A stretch of DNA of 64,000 bases from a virus: positions 1 to 64,000 of IMG/VR virus record IMGVR_UViG_3300043464_002284; one strand, written 5' to 3'. The notes under the pieces are model-generated. The model saw only the letters and a list, made by a program, of their open reading frames with translations, had not been told where the DNA came from and searched no databases. Position 1 is the first letter of the stretch; every line of letters begins with the position of its first letter. Shown here one piece after another: positions 24,947 to 33,164 of this stretch. Position numbers and translations under genes: made by a program.

Positions 24947-26719
24947 ATGGCTACACAAACTCTTAATCTATTACCATCTGCTCCATCTCAGGTGGATCCT
25001 TTTTATGTATTGCCAGCAAGCGATAGCGGTAAGACATATAAAGTTTCCATATCTTCTTTGTCTGATTGGTTATCGTCTAAAGATATGGTTACCAAAAATT
25101 CTAACTATACTTTATCTTACTCTGATGGTAAAGCTGTTATAAATTATGTTGGTAATGGTGCGTCTAATTTAATCGTACCAAGTCATAATGAGCCAATTTC
25201 AATTGGTACCACCATTAATATAGCAAATAATTCTCTAATGGGCTCTCTCAATATTGTGTCATCTAGTGGTGTTGTTGTTAATAGTGCTTTAGGATCATAT
25301 GTCAAAAATTATGGACTAGCTTCATTAACTAAAGTCGATACTAACTCTTGGATTCTGGGTGGTAATCTATCTGTTTATCAAGACCCATATTTTGAACAAA
25401 CTAAACTTTTATTAAGAATGACAGGAACCGATAACAGTACAACATTCCTAGATAGTAGCTTATCTCCTAAGACCATAACGCCTAACGGCGGAACTAAAAT
25501 TGTAACATCTAATAGCAAATTTAACGACAGTAGTGCTCAATTTTCTAATAGTACTCTATCAATACCAAGCAGTTTGGACTTTAATTTTGGTACGGGAGAT
25601 TTCACAATAGAATGTTGGGTATATTTAAATAATCATGGAGGTAACGGATATAATCACTTTTTCTCCATTGATCAACAAAATACTTTCGCTTTTAAATCAT
25701 ATAATGAATCATATTATTTATACGCTAATAGCACAACAGCAGTATCAACAACCATCTCTCCGATTTTAAACTCTTGGCATCATCTGGCATTAGTTAGATA
25801 TGGTCAAAGATTATTCATATTTGTAAATGGAGAATTAAAAGGGGAATCAATAATACCTCAATCAAATACTTACGGTAGTACCTCTGGAGTTTTGATAGGT
25901 TCTGCTAATGGTACTACTGGAGAATATTTAGACGGATTTTTGAATGATCTTAGAGTAACAAAAGGACAAGCCCGATATACTGTTAATTTTACTCCACCAA
26001 CTGAATATCTTTATAAAAACCAAAATGTCATTACTAATCCAAGTAGCATTCTTGGGTTACAGCTATGGTTAGATGCTAGCGATAGTAGTACCCTATATGA
26101 CGCAGTAGACGGGGGGTCGTTGGTGTCAGCAGATAGTTCCGTATTAAAATGGACAGATAAAAGTACCAACAACTATACTGCAACACAAACAAATTCTTCA
26201 TATGCTCCAATAAGAAAAACTTCAGTCATTAATAATAAAGATGCTTTATTGTTTGATGGAACTAATGATTATATAGATATTAATAGTGTATCAATGTCTC
26301 AAAGAATTACTGCTTTTGTTGTATGGAGACCGAATAATGACTCTTCTTATGCTTTTGATTCTACAACAAGCACAGATGGGACTTCCAATAGAGTAACCTT
26401 TTTAAATGTTCAAGGACCATATGTTTATGCCGGAGCAGATTTAAGGAATACAGATAATCAACTCACTAATAATTGGACTGTTTGTTCTATGGTATTTGAT
26501 AAAACATCTTCTAAGTCTTATATTAATTCAGCATTATCCGCAAGCGGAAACTCAGGTTCAAACAATATGACCTCCCTTAGGATTGGTTCTAGATACTCTT
26601 TGGAGAATTATTTAAATGGGTATATTGGAGAAATACTATTATACGATTCTGCAATAACAGACAGCGAAAGAATAGCTATTGAGGCTGGATTAAAGCTCAA
26701 ATGGGGAATTAGCTCATAA
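24947..26719 (+). CDS. Anchor-domain fibre protein with two concanavalin-like domains
   Basis: 590 residues. The N-terminal domain (1-146; TLNLLPSAPS, FYVLPASDSGKTYKVSISSL, TNSWILGGNL) is a paralogue of the N-terminus of the gene at 11977 and probably attaches the protein to the same class of tail site. A LamG domain follows (about 147-365; FNFGTGDFTIECWVYL, DLRVTKGQARY), then a second concanavalin A/LamG-like domain (366-590; LQLWLDASDSSTLYD, LLFDGTNDYIDI) with a C-terminal ITDSERIAIEAGLKLKWG helix typical of such bacterial and phage domains. Unlike the genes before it, its start and end match domain edges. Likely a short self-contained fibre or decoration protein. Confidence 0.72.
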   Translation: MATQTLNLLPSAPSQVDPFYVLPASDSGKTYKVSISSLSDWLSSKDMVTKNSNYTLSYSDGKAVINYVGNGASNLIVPSHNEPISIGTTINIANNSLMGSLNIVSSSGVVVNSALGSYVKNYGLASLTKVDTNSWILGGNLSVYQDPYFEQTKLLLRMTGTDNSTTFLDSSLSPKTITPNGGTKIVTSNSKFNDSSAQFSNSTLSIPSSLDFNFGTGDFTIECWVYLNNHGGNGYNHFFSIDQQNTFAFKSYNESYYLYANSTTAVSTTISPILNSWHHLALVRYGQRLFIFVNGELKGESIIPQSNTYGSTSGVLIGSANGTTGEYLDGFLNDLRVTKGQARYTVNFTPPTEYLYKNQNVITNPSSILGLQLWLDASDSSTLYDAVDGGSLVSADSSVLKWTDKSTNNYTATQTNSSYAPIRKTSVINNKDALLFDGTNDYIDINSVSMSQRITAFVVWRPNNDSSYAFDSTTSTDGTSNRVTFLNVQGPYVYAGADLRNTDNQLTNNWTVCSMVFDKTSSKSYINSALSASGNSGSNNMTSLRIGSRYSLENYLNGYIGEILLYDSAITDSERIAIEAGLKLKWGISS

Positions 26720-26721
26720 TT

Positions 26722-26736
26722 GGTGTATTAATAGAT
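26722..26736 (+). promoter_or_regulatory. Candidate phage promoter, GGTGTAT motif
   Basis: GGTGTATTAATAGAT directly after the fibre block, 40 bases before the ATG at 26762. Strong match to the motif family; it would start the small-protein/nucleotide-metabolism operon. Confidence 0.5.
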
Positions 26737-26761
26737 ATCCTCTAATATTAGGAGCTTTATA

Positions 26762-27160
26762 ATGCCTGATAATGAAAAGCTAAAAGCCATCGCTATTAAA
26801 ATTCTAGAAAAGTCAAGAGTACCCAAAGAAGATAACTATGGATTTGCTGTAGTCACCATTCTGATGATCATAAGCATAGTTCTAACATGTGTTAGAATTC
26901 TACAAGAATGCAACAAGAACAAACTATCTGATCAATCTACTGCAGAGGATAAATGCTCAATGTATGGTGAACAACTTAAAGAGTTCAGCTCAAGAAAAGG
27001 CTGGTTCACTAAAATGAGAATCAAAAAGATTTTGAGAAGAGAGATGAGTAGGGAAGATTATGAAAAATATTCTCTAACCATACTGAACGCTTTGTTAGAA
27101 ACAGGAGAAATTCTCACGGATGATGAGGTAGTAACTTTAGTGGAGGCAGCAAATGTTTAA
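26762..27160 (+). CDS. Hypothetical single-span membrane protein
   Basis: 132 residues with a strong ribosome site (TAGGAG) before the ATG. One clear transmembrane helix (FAVVTILMIISIVLTCV, about 28-46) follows a charged, probably cytoplasmic N-terminus. The C-terminal part is highly charged and helical (MRIKKILRREMSREDYEKY). No family recognised. It overlaps the next small membrane gene by 8 bases, so the two are probably coupled. A role in membrane remodelling or lysis is possible but unsupported. Confidence 0.6.
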   Translation: MPDNEKLKAIAIKILEKSRVPKEDNYGFAVVTILMIISIVLTCVRILQECNKNKLSDQSTAEDKCSMYGEQLKEFSSRKGWFTKMRIKKILRREMSREDYEKYSLTILNALLETGEILTDDEVVTLVEAANV

Positions 27161-27398
27161 TATAATGGTGTGGTGTGTTTATGGCTTGTTTGTTGGATCA
27201 ATAGCAAAGAGCATAGTACCGGGAGAAGAAAATTTTGGTTTTTGGAAAACTGTAGCTCTAGGGGTTGCAGGATCGTACTGCGGAGGTATAATAACCTATC
27301 TCTTGGGCATGACGCCCTTACAACCCGCAGGGATAATCATGGGAGTTGCAGGAGCAATTGCTTCCTTGGTATTTTACAAAAAGCTATTAGAAAAATAA
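27153..27398 (+). CDS. GlsB/YeaQ/YmgE-type small membrane protein
   Basis: 81 residues, translated from an ATG with a near-ideal ribosome site (GGAGG six bases upstream). Three hydrophobic segments and the motif GLFVGSIAKSIVPGEENFGF, then glycine-rich GVAGSYCGGIITYLLG, match the transglycosylase-associated (GlsB/YeaQ/YmgE) membrane family. In bacteria these are small stress-associated inner-membrane proteins of unclear biochemistry. Phage copies are found but not characterised. A competing frame from 27170 is a shadow. Confidence 0.65.
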   Translation: MFNIMVWCVYGLFVGSIAKSIVPGEENFGFWKTVALGVAGSYCGGIITYLLGMTPLQPAGIIMGVAGAIASLVFYKKLLEK

Positions 27399-27411
27399 TC
27401 GACTCTACAAA

Positions 27412-27879
27412 ATGAGACCAATCTGGACGGACTACTTCTTGGGATTAGCGAAAGTTATTTCTCAAAGAAGTCATGACATACATACGCAACATGGATGCGT
27501 AATAACTGATCAAAATAATAGGATTCTAGGGGTTGGATATAATGGATATCCACGAGGATTAGACGATAGCAAGCTACCCAAAAATCGTCCGGATAAATAT
27601 CCGTGGATGGTTCACTCTGAAAGAAACGCACTATCCAATTGTGTTGTACGACCAGACAATGGAATAGCATATGTTACAGGTCAGTGCTGCAATGATTGTA
27701 TTATGGCTTTGTGGCAAGAAGGAGTTCAGACAGTTTATATGATTGATGACCACGGGACTCATTTATTTGATGATAACGCTAAAAAAATATTTGACACTTT
27801 TGTAGAAATGAGTGGAATAAAAATTTCTAGAGTAACACCAGATCTCTCTTGGCTCAAGAGCTTGTGTGGTGTACTATGA
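27412..27879 (+). CDS. dCMP deaminase-type zinc cytidine deaminase
   Basis: 155 residues. Deaminates dCMP to dUMP, feeding dTMP synthesis together with the downstream RNR and dUTPase. The zinc site of the cytidine/deoxycytidylate deaminase family is visible: HSE at residues 68-70 (His ligand, catalytic Glu) and CNDC at 93-96 (two Cys ligands, in place of the usual PCxxC). VGYNGYPRG (41-49) is the typical substrate-loop motif of dCMP deaminases. The stop overlaps the next ATG (ATGA). No thymidylate synthase gene is present in this window. Family assignment is firm; specificity for dCMP rather than other cytidines is inferred from the phage setting. Confidence 0.85.
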   Translation: MRPIWTDYFLGLAKVISQRSHDIHTQHGCVITDQNNRILGVGYNGYPRGLDDSKLPKNRPDKYPWMVHSERNALSNCVVRPDNGIAYVTGQCCNDCIMALWQEGVQTVYMIDDHGTHLFDDNAKKIFDTFVEMSGIKISRVTPDLSWLKSLCGVL

Positions 27880-28019
27880 ATACATCAGTATTTTGTTTTT
27901 TATTATCGTTATCCGTATCAATTTATTCTTTTTACAAGGGCGATCAGCCAAATATGGTTTTAGGCAATTTTTTGATCACTCTCGCCCTAGGTTTCACAGC
28001 ACTATTAAGTAGGAGATAA
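27876..28019 (+). CDS. Small two-helix membrane protein
   Basis: 47 residues, starting in a 4-base ATGA overlap with the dCMP deaminase stop and ending one base before the RNR start. Two hydrophobic segments (VFCFLLSLSVSIYSF and FLITLALGFTALL) are joined by a short polar turn (YKGDQPNM), giving a hairpin membrane protein. Its coding region also provides the RNR ribosome site (AGGAG). No family recognised. It fits the space exactly, which supports it being real. Confidence 0.55.
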   Translation: MNTSVFCFLLSLSVSIYSFYKGDQPNMVLGNFLITLALGFTALLSRR

Positions 28020-28020
28020 T

Positions 28021-30213
28021 ATGTCAGCACTTCAAGAACTACAGAATTATACATTTGTTAGCAAGTATGCTCGTTGGTTAGAAGACAAGAACCGTAGAGA
28101 AACCTGGAAAGAGGCGGTTGATAGAGTAAGAAGTATGATGCATACTAAGTATGATGAGTTCGGTATCTCAGAGGATATCGATTGGGCTTATGATATGATG
28201 TATAAGAAAAAGGTTCTTGGTAGCCAAAGAGCTTTACAGTTCGGTGGAGACCCTATTCTAAAGCGTCACGCTAAAATTTATAATTGCACAGCAAGCTACT
28301 GTGATCGCCCAAGATTTTTTCAAGAATGCTTTTGGTTATTATTGTGTGGTTCTGGCACAGGCTTTAGCGTTCAAAAGCACCACGTTGCAAAACTACCATC
28401 ATTAGAACACGACGTAGAAGAAGGTCAAGCCGTCAAGCACGTTATTGATGACAGTATCGAAGGATGGGCCAATGCTCTAGGGGTTCTATTGAGTTCCTAC
28501 TTTAGTAAGCCTGTTGATGAATTCAAGCAATACAAAAATTCTCATGTGGTATTTGACTACTCAAATATTAGGCCAAAGGGCGCTGCTTTAGCTTCTGGTG
28601 TGGGCAAGGCTCCTGGATATGAGCCATTAGCTAATGGTCTAGAAAAAATTCGTGCTCTATTAGATACTTGTATCGCTAATGGACAAAAGAAGCTTCGTCC
28701 TATTGATGCTTACGATATTGTTATGCATAGTAGTGATGCGGTATTATCTGGTGGTGTTCGACGAAGTGCTTCATTAGCGTTATTTAGTCATGATGACGAA
28801 GAAATGGCTAAAGCTAAAACAGGCAACTGGTATATCGACAACCCCCAAAGAGCACGAAGCAACAACTCAGCACTCCTGCTCAAGAACGAAACAACTTATG
28901 AAGAATTTACTACTCTAATGGAGAGTGTAAAAGAATTTGGAGAACCAGGATTCATATGGAGCGATTCAACAGAGATGGTTTTTAATCCCTGTGTAGAAAT
29001 CTCTCTTTATCCTGTGAACGAACAAAACGGCAAATCTGGCTTTCAAGGTTGTAATCTATCTACCATTAATTGTTCGTCAATTGTTGATGAAGAAGATTTT
29101 TACGAACGCTGTAAGGCAGCAGCCCTAATAGGAACTTTACAGGCTGGTTTTACTAAGCTAGAGTATCTCGGTAAAGACAGTGAAGCAATCTTTGAAAGAG
29201 AAGCTTTGCTTGGAGTATCTATGACCGGCATTATGGAAAAGCATGACCTAATTCTTTCTGAAGAAGTCTTAAAGAAAGGGGCCAAGATTGCTGTTGATAC
29301 TAATAAGAAAATGGCCCAAAAGATTAATATCAATCAGGCTGCAAGAGTAACCTGTTTAAAGCCCGAAGGAACATCTTCAAGCATGTTGGGCACAAGCTCC
29401 GGCATCCATCCACATCATGCTAAACGATACATAAGGCATGTACAAGCCAACGTTTTAGAAGCACCCTTCCAGCACTTCAAGAAACTAAACCCGCAAGCCT
29501 GTGAAAAGTCTTCGTGGTCGGCCAATAATACCGATGAGGTTATTAAATTTCCAATAGAGGTTCCAGACGGGGCCAAATTAAAGAACCAGCTTCCAGCAGT
29601 AGAAATGCTTGGCATTGTTAAAGACACTCAAAAAAATTGGGTACAATCTGGTAAAAACAGATCATTATGTACTCAAGAATATTTAAGTCATAATGTGAGT
29701 AATACTGTCACAGTTAAACCAGACGAGTGGCATGCTGTAACCCAGTATATTTATGATAATCGAAAATATTTTGCAGGAATATCTTTGATTCCACAAAGCG
29801 GAGATAAAGATTATCCACAGGCCCCATTTACCACAGTTTATACTAGCAGAGAGATTGTTAAAGAATACGGTGATGCTGCTTTATGGTGTTCTGGTTTAAT
29901 TGAGCTTGGACTAAATGCTTTCAATAATAATCTATGGGCAGCTTGTGATTATGTTTCAATGAATCAAGCCAAAGATGGAGATAATGAGAATAAGCTTGTG
30001 TTCACTACCAAGATGAAAAATTTTGCTGGTAAATACTTTGATGGAGACACTAGGAGACTAACGTACTGCATGAAGGATGTTTATAATTGGAAAATCTACT
30101 GTGATCTATTTGATAGCTTTAAAAAGGTAGACTACACACAACTTTCTGAAACAGAAGACAATACTGCTGGTATTGAAGAAATTAGTTGTGCAGGAGGGGC
30201 TTGCTTACTATAA
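28021..30213 (+). CDS. nrdJ: Class II (B12-dependent) ribonucleoside-triphosphate reductase
   Basis: 730 residues, matching monomeric adenosylcobalamin-dependent RTPR (about 740 in Lactobacillus leichmannii). It reduces ribonucleotides to deoxyribonucleotides for phage DNA synthesis without oxygen or a second subunit. Visible signatures: NPCVEI at 322-327 with the predicted thiyl-radical Cys324, redox-pair cysteines Cys89 (NCTASYC) and Cys344 (GFQGCNL), SGGVRRSASLALFSHDD, the phosphate loop LKPEGTSSS, GTSSGIHPHHAKRYIRHVQ, and a C-terminal shuttle pair Cys723/Cys728 (CAGGAC). All key residues are present, so it should be active. Strong ribosome site (AGGAG). It overlaps the dUTPase start by one base. 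The host or medium must supply cobalamin. Confidence 0.93.
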   Translation: MSALQELQNYTFVSKYARWLEDKNRRETWKEAVDRVRSMMHTKYDEFGISEDIDWAYDMMYKKKVLGSQRALQFGGDPILKRHAKIYNCTASYCDRPRFFQECFWLLLCGSGTGFSVQKHHVAKLPSLEHDVEEGQAVKHVIDDSIEGWANALGVLLSSYFSKPVDEFKQYKNSHVVFDYSNIRPKGAALASGVGKAPGYEPLANGLEKIRALLDTCIANGQKKLRPIDAYDIVMHSSDAVLSGGVRRSASLALFSHDDEEMAKAKTGNWYIDNPQRARSNNSALLLKNETTYEEFTTLMESVKEFGEPGFIWSDSTEMVFNPCVEISLYPVNEQNGKSGFQGCNLSTINCSSIVDEEDFYERCKAAALIGTLQAGFTKLEYLGKDSEAIFEREALLGVSMTGIMEKHDLILSEEVLKKGAKIAVDTNKKMAQKININQAARVTCLKPEGTSSSMLGTSSGIHPHHAKRYIRHVQANVLEAPFQHFKKLNPQACEKSSWSANNTDEVIKFPIEVPDGAKLKNQLPAVEMLGIVKDTQKNWVQSGKNRSLCTQEYLSHNVSNTVTVKPDEWHAVTQYIYDNRKYFAGISLIPQSGDKDYPQAPFTTVYTSREIVKEYGDAALWCSGLIELGLNAFNNNLWAACDYVSMNQAKDGDNENKLVFTTKMKNFAGKYFDGDTRRLTYCMKDVYNWKIYCDLFDSFKKVDYTQLSETEDNTAGIEEISCAGGACLL

Positions 30214-30641
30214 TGCCAGTATATTTTAAAAAACTAGATCCTAAAGCTACTCTACCATCTAGAAATAATGTTTCAGATGCTGGAGCTGATTTGAGATCTA
30301 TAGAGAATGTTATTATTCCTCCGTTGTCTCGTGCTCTTATTAATACCGGATTGTCTTTAGAGATTCCTTATGGCTTTTATGGAAGGATAGCTCCAAGATC
30401 TGGTTTGGCAGTTAAAAACGGAATAGATGTTTTAGCTGGTGTGGTGGATAGTTCTTATCGAGGGCCGCTAGGTATCGTTCTGTATAATACAGACAAAGAG
30501 AAAGAGTTTGTTGTCAATATTGGAGATAGGATTGCACAGATCATATTTGAACAACACTGGAATTTTAAAATGGAAGAAGTATCAGACCTTTCAGATACCA
30601 GTAGGTCAAATAATGGGTTTGGCTCTAGTGGTATAAAATAA
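30213..30641 (+). CDS. dut: dUTPase
   Basis: 142 residues. Hydrolyses dUTP to dUMP and pyrophosphate, preventing uracil incorporation and supplying dUMP. Trimeric dUTPase motifs are in order: SDAGADLRS (motif 1), APRSGLAVK (motif 2), GVVDSSYRGPLGIVLYN (motif 3, catalytic Asp and Tyr), GDRIAQIIF (motif 4) and SNNGFGSSG (motif 5, phosphate-binding loop). The ATG at 30213 (TAATG overlap with the RNR stop) is preferred over an upstream in-frame start at 30186, which adds nine non-conserved residues (MCRRGLLTI) inside the RNR gene. Confidence 0.93.
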   Translation: MPVYFKKLDPKATLPSRNNVSDAGADLRSIENVIIPPLSRALINTGLSLEIPYGFYGRIAPRSGLAVKNGIDVLAGVVDSSYRGPLGIVLYNTDKEKEFVVNIGDRIAQIIFEQHWNFKMEEVSDLSDTSRSNNGFGSSGIK

Positions 30642-30645
30642 CATA

Positions 30646-30701
30646 ACTACAGATAGCGGTGTATATTAATAGTAAATTGGCACACATTTCTCCTCTGTAG
30701 T
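30646..30701 (+). promoter_or_regulatory. Inverted repeat flanking a GGTGTAT promoter motif, phoH leader
   Basis: ACTACAGA (30646-30653) and TCTGTAGT (30694-30701) are perfect 8-base inverted arms. Between them lies GGTGTATATTAATAGTAA (30658-30675), the best form of the candidate phage promoter. The right arm ends just before an AAAGGG ribosome site and a TTG start at 30715. Promoter plus operator or leader hairpin is inferred. Confidence 0.5.
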
Positions 30702-30714
30702 AAAAGGGTATAAA

Positions 30715-31443
30715 TTGAGAAATAGAAAAAACGCTAAGAAGAAGAAGGTTCTAGATGCGACAAAAGATCTCACCCCAACAATAGGAAGTGCTTACAGAAA
30801 TAGATTAAAGCCCAGAACAGAAAACCAAAAAGAATACATTAGAACAGCGGCCGAAAATGTTATTACTTTTTGCCAGGGTGTTGCCGGAAGCGGCAAAACT
30901 CACATCGCCATTGGTATGGCTTTAGAATATCTACTAGACGAAAAAATCAAGAAGATTATTATTACTAGACCAGTAGTAGAATCCGGAGAAAAAATAGGGT
31001 ATTTACCAGGAACAGCAGAAGAAAAAATACATCCATATCTTTTACCTCTGTTAGATGAAGTAAATCACTTTATACCAACCGCTCAATATATTAGTCTAAA
31101 AACCAATAATAAGATAGAAATAGTGCCACTAGGCTTGATGAGAGGTCGTAATTTTCATAATGCTTTTATTGTTGCTGATGAATGCCAAAATGCTTCTTAT
31201 GATCAGCTTAAGATGCTATTAACAAGAATTGGAAACAATAGTAAAATGATACTAACTGGAGACGTTAGTCAGTCAGACCTACATAGACATATGCAGGGAG
31301 GATTTTATGATATGATTACCGCTCTCAATGGTGTTGAAGGCATAGGTGTTTCTAGATTAGACAGTTCAGATATTGTTAGACACCCAATTATAGGAAAAAT
31401 AATAGGCCGTTTGGATAGCTACGAAAATGAAAGTTCAAAATAG
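30715..31443 (+). CDS. phoH: PhoH-like ATPase
   Basis: 242 residues from a TTG start with AAAGGG eight bases upstream; the alternative would be a much shorter protein. Walker A is GVAGSGKTH (Lys61), followed by ITRPVVESGEKIGYLPGT, the hallmark of PhoH, a Walker B-like FIVADECQNAS, and ILTGDVSQSDL. PhoH-family ATPases are common auxiliary genes in marine phages; they are RNA-associated NTPases whose role in infection is not settled. The basic N-terminus (RNRKNAKKKKV) may bind nucleic acid. The end overlaps the next HNH gene by 17 bases. Confidence 0.9.
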   Translation: MRNRKNAKKKKVLDATKDLTPTIGSAYRNRLKPRTENQKEYIRTAAENVITFCQGVAGSGKTHIAIGMALEYLLDEKIKKIIITRPVVESGEKIGYLPGTAEEKIHPYLLPLLDEVNHFIPTAQYISLKTNNKIEIVPLGLMRGRNFHNAFIVADECQNASYDQLKMLLTRIGNNSKMILTGDVSQSDLHRHMQGGFYDMITALNGVEGIGVSRLDSSDIVRHPIIGKIIGRLDSYENESSK

Positions 31444-32014
31444 TAGATGTCTTGTATTAAATGCTGATTATACTCCACTTGGAATTATATGTTGGCAGAG
31501 AGCATTGGTGTGGTCTGTTCGTTATGAACATAGCTCATCCATGTCCATAGAAATTATTGACTTTTATAAAGACGATTGGATAGTAGGAACCAACAATAAG
31601 AAACACCCAATCCCAGCAGTAGTAAAAACTAACAGATATTTAAAGCTACATAATCAGTCTGTAAATTTTTCTCGTAAAAATCTTTTTATTAGAGATGATT
31701 ATACCTGTCAATATTGTCATCAGAAAAAAGAAACAAATCAATTAACTTATGATCATGTTATTCCTAAATCTAAATGGCAAAATAAAAATACTAGCCCAAC
31801 ATGCTGGACTAATATTGTAACAGCATGTGTGGAGTGTAATAGGAAAAAGGCGAACAGAACACCAACTCAAGCCAATATGGCGCTTAAAACTTTGCCGTAC
31901 CAGCCTTCCAAAAATTTTAAGTACTTGCCTGTGGTCGGACTACTGTTTAATATAAGATCGGATATTCCTAATGAATGGCAACCGTTTTTACCAGAAGCAT
32001 ACTTTTATAACTAG
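31427..32014 (+). CDS. HNH endonuclease
   Basis: 195 residues. The HNH core is visible at about 85-145: RDDYTCQYC (zinc CxxC), LTYDHVIPKSK (catalytic DH), NIVTACVECNRKKANRTP (second CxxC and the closing N/K residues). The N-terminal 80 residues (CLVLNADYTPLGIICWQRAL) match the HNH family found widely in bacteria and phages. In phages such proteins may act in genome packaging or recombination, or nick DNA as selfish elements; the context (between phoH and small hypothetical genes) does not decide. It overlaps phoH by 17 bases. Confidence 0.85.
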   Translation: MKVQNSRCLVLNADYTPLGIICWQRALVWSVRYEHSSSMSIEIIDFYKDDWIVGTNNKKHPIPAVVKTNRYLKLHNQSVNFSRKNLFIRDDYTCQYCHQKKETNQLTYDHVIPKSKWQNKNTSPTCWTNIVTACVECNRKKANRTPTQANMALKTLPYQPSKNFKYLPVVGLLFNIRSDIPNEWQPFLPEAYFYN

Positions 32015-32025
32015 GATTCACTAAG

Positions 32026-32445
32026 ATGAAATCAGGAGCTTTTCATATAAGTCCCAGTGCAGAACAACAAGAAAACAATACAAAATACTACGGACTAATC
32101 GACGAACATGACTTTTTAGACGATCAGGGCGATCCTAGAATCACAAAAGAAAATGATGGAAAAATTATGGCTAAGGCCATGCCGAATAAGCCATCTAAGC
32201 ATATGACAAATACTCAAATGCAATATAGATTTTATGTCAGAACCGAACAAAATAATACTATTTATAATCCTGTGCCGATAGCTTCGTCTGTTAAGGACAA
32301 GAAACCTTTTCAGTTCATTAATAATGTGTGTAAAAACAATATGAACTTTAAAGAAGTTTCACAGTCCGTGTTTGATAAGTATCTAACTTTCTTAAAAACC
32401 AAAAATAATAGATGGTTAAATGCGGCACAAAGAGAAATAAAATAA
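32026..32445 (+). CDS. Hypothetical protein, paralogue of the gene at 33157
   Basis: 139 residues, no recognised family. The C-terminal half shares a clear pattern with the protein at 33157-33540: RFYVRTEQNNTIYNPVPI here and RFYIRVSNNGKLYNPVSI there, then VCKNNMNFKEV versus VCKDSIKFKEV, FLKTKNNRWLNAAQREI versus FLNTKNIAWLNNAEREV. The N-terminal halves differ. The pair brackets two other small genes in the operon between phoH and uvsX. Soluble and charged; no membrane segment. Function unknown. Confidence 0.65.
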   Translation: MKSGAFHISPSAEQQENNTKYYGLIDEHDFLDDQGDPRITKENDGKIMAKAMPNKPSKHMTNTQMQYRFYVRTEQNNTIYNPVPIASSVKDKKPFQFINNVCKNNMNFKEVSQSVFDKYLTFLKTKNNRWLNAAQREIK

Positions 32446-32446
32446 A

Positions 32447-32830
32447 ATGCCAACATACTCATATTCGTGTAATAAGTGCAATAGCTCTTTTGAGTTGTTT
32501 TTTTACATTAAAGACTACATTGAACAACCAAAGTGTCCGTCATGTAATTCGAAACAAACAAATAGGTGTTATATCGAAGACGTTTCAACCATAAATGCTT
32601 CTGTAAAAAAAGCAGACAGTGAACTTACTAGCCTAGGAGATTTAGCAAATAGGAATAGAGACAGAATGAGTGATGACCACAAACAGTTTTTATTCCAAAA
32701 GCACAACGAATATAGGGAGGATGCATCTAGTACTGATCTTCCTACCGGCATGTCAAGAATGAAGAAACACCCTAAGACAAAATGGACAGACAATGGAAAA
32801 ACAACCACTAACAGACGAAGAACTCGATAA
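32447..32830 (+). CDS. FmdB-type zinc-ribbon protein
   Basis: 127 residues. The N-terminus is a four-Cys zinc ribbon: YSCNKC at 6-11 and CPSCNS near 31-36, with FELFF between, as in the FmdB/CxxC_CxxC_SSSS putative regulatory family. The remainder is polar and charged, ending in a basic RRRTR tail. FmdB-like proteins are small and common in phages, possibly acting in regulation or as zinc-dependent adaptors, without a settled function. It starts one base after the previous stop and its end overlaps the next gene by 38 bases. Confidence 0.7.
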   Translation: MPTYSYSCNKCNSSFELFFYIKDYIEQPKCPSCNSKQTNRCYIEDVSTINASVKKADSELTSLGDLANRNRDRMSDDHKQFLFQKHNEYREDASSTDLPTGMSRMKKHPKTKWTDNGKTTTNRRRTR

Positions 32831-33164
32831 GCTAAAAAGTCTTTTATCAGATGACTCATACAATTTTTATGAAAGACAATTCAGAAATCAGTTAGATTTG
32901 TTTCCAGAACAGACTAAGTTGATCGATTGTCCTTTAGAGTTAACTCTAAATTTAAGTATTAATGTATTAGAGCAAGATGAAGAAGGCAAAAACGTAGGCT
33001 CTGCAGGGCTGAGTAATTATACTTATCATATACCAGTACCTAGTGGACAAGATCATCAAAAGTATATAGATGCTTTTATATCTCACTTTGAAAAAGCAAT
33101 AGTAACAGCATCAGAACAAACAGAAGAAACATTAACACAAGAAAAGAACGATACCAATGGATAG
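32793..33164 (+). CDS. Hypothetical protein
   Basis: 123 residues, acidic, with a helical N-terminus (LTDEELDKLKSLLSDDSYNF) and a central beta-rich part (PLELTLNLSINVLEQ, NYTYHIPVPSG). No recognised domain. It begins inside the FmdB-like gene (38-base overlap) and ends inside the start of the next gene (8-base overlap), a pattern consistent with translational coupling. Function unknown. Confidence 0.5.
   Translation: MEKQPLTDEELDKLKSLLSDDSYNFYERQFRNQLDLFPEQTKLIDCPLELTLNLSINVLEQDEEGKNVGSAGLSNYTYHIPVPSGQDHQKYIDAFISHFEKAIVTASEQTEETLTQEKNDTNG

Noticed and set aside
27170-27415. Forward frame overlapping the GlsB-like gene
   Set aside because: It overlaps nearly all of a recognised membrane-protein gene with an ideal ribosome site and has no protein-like pattern itself.
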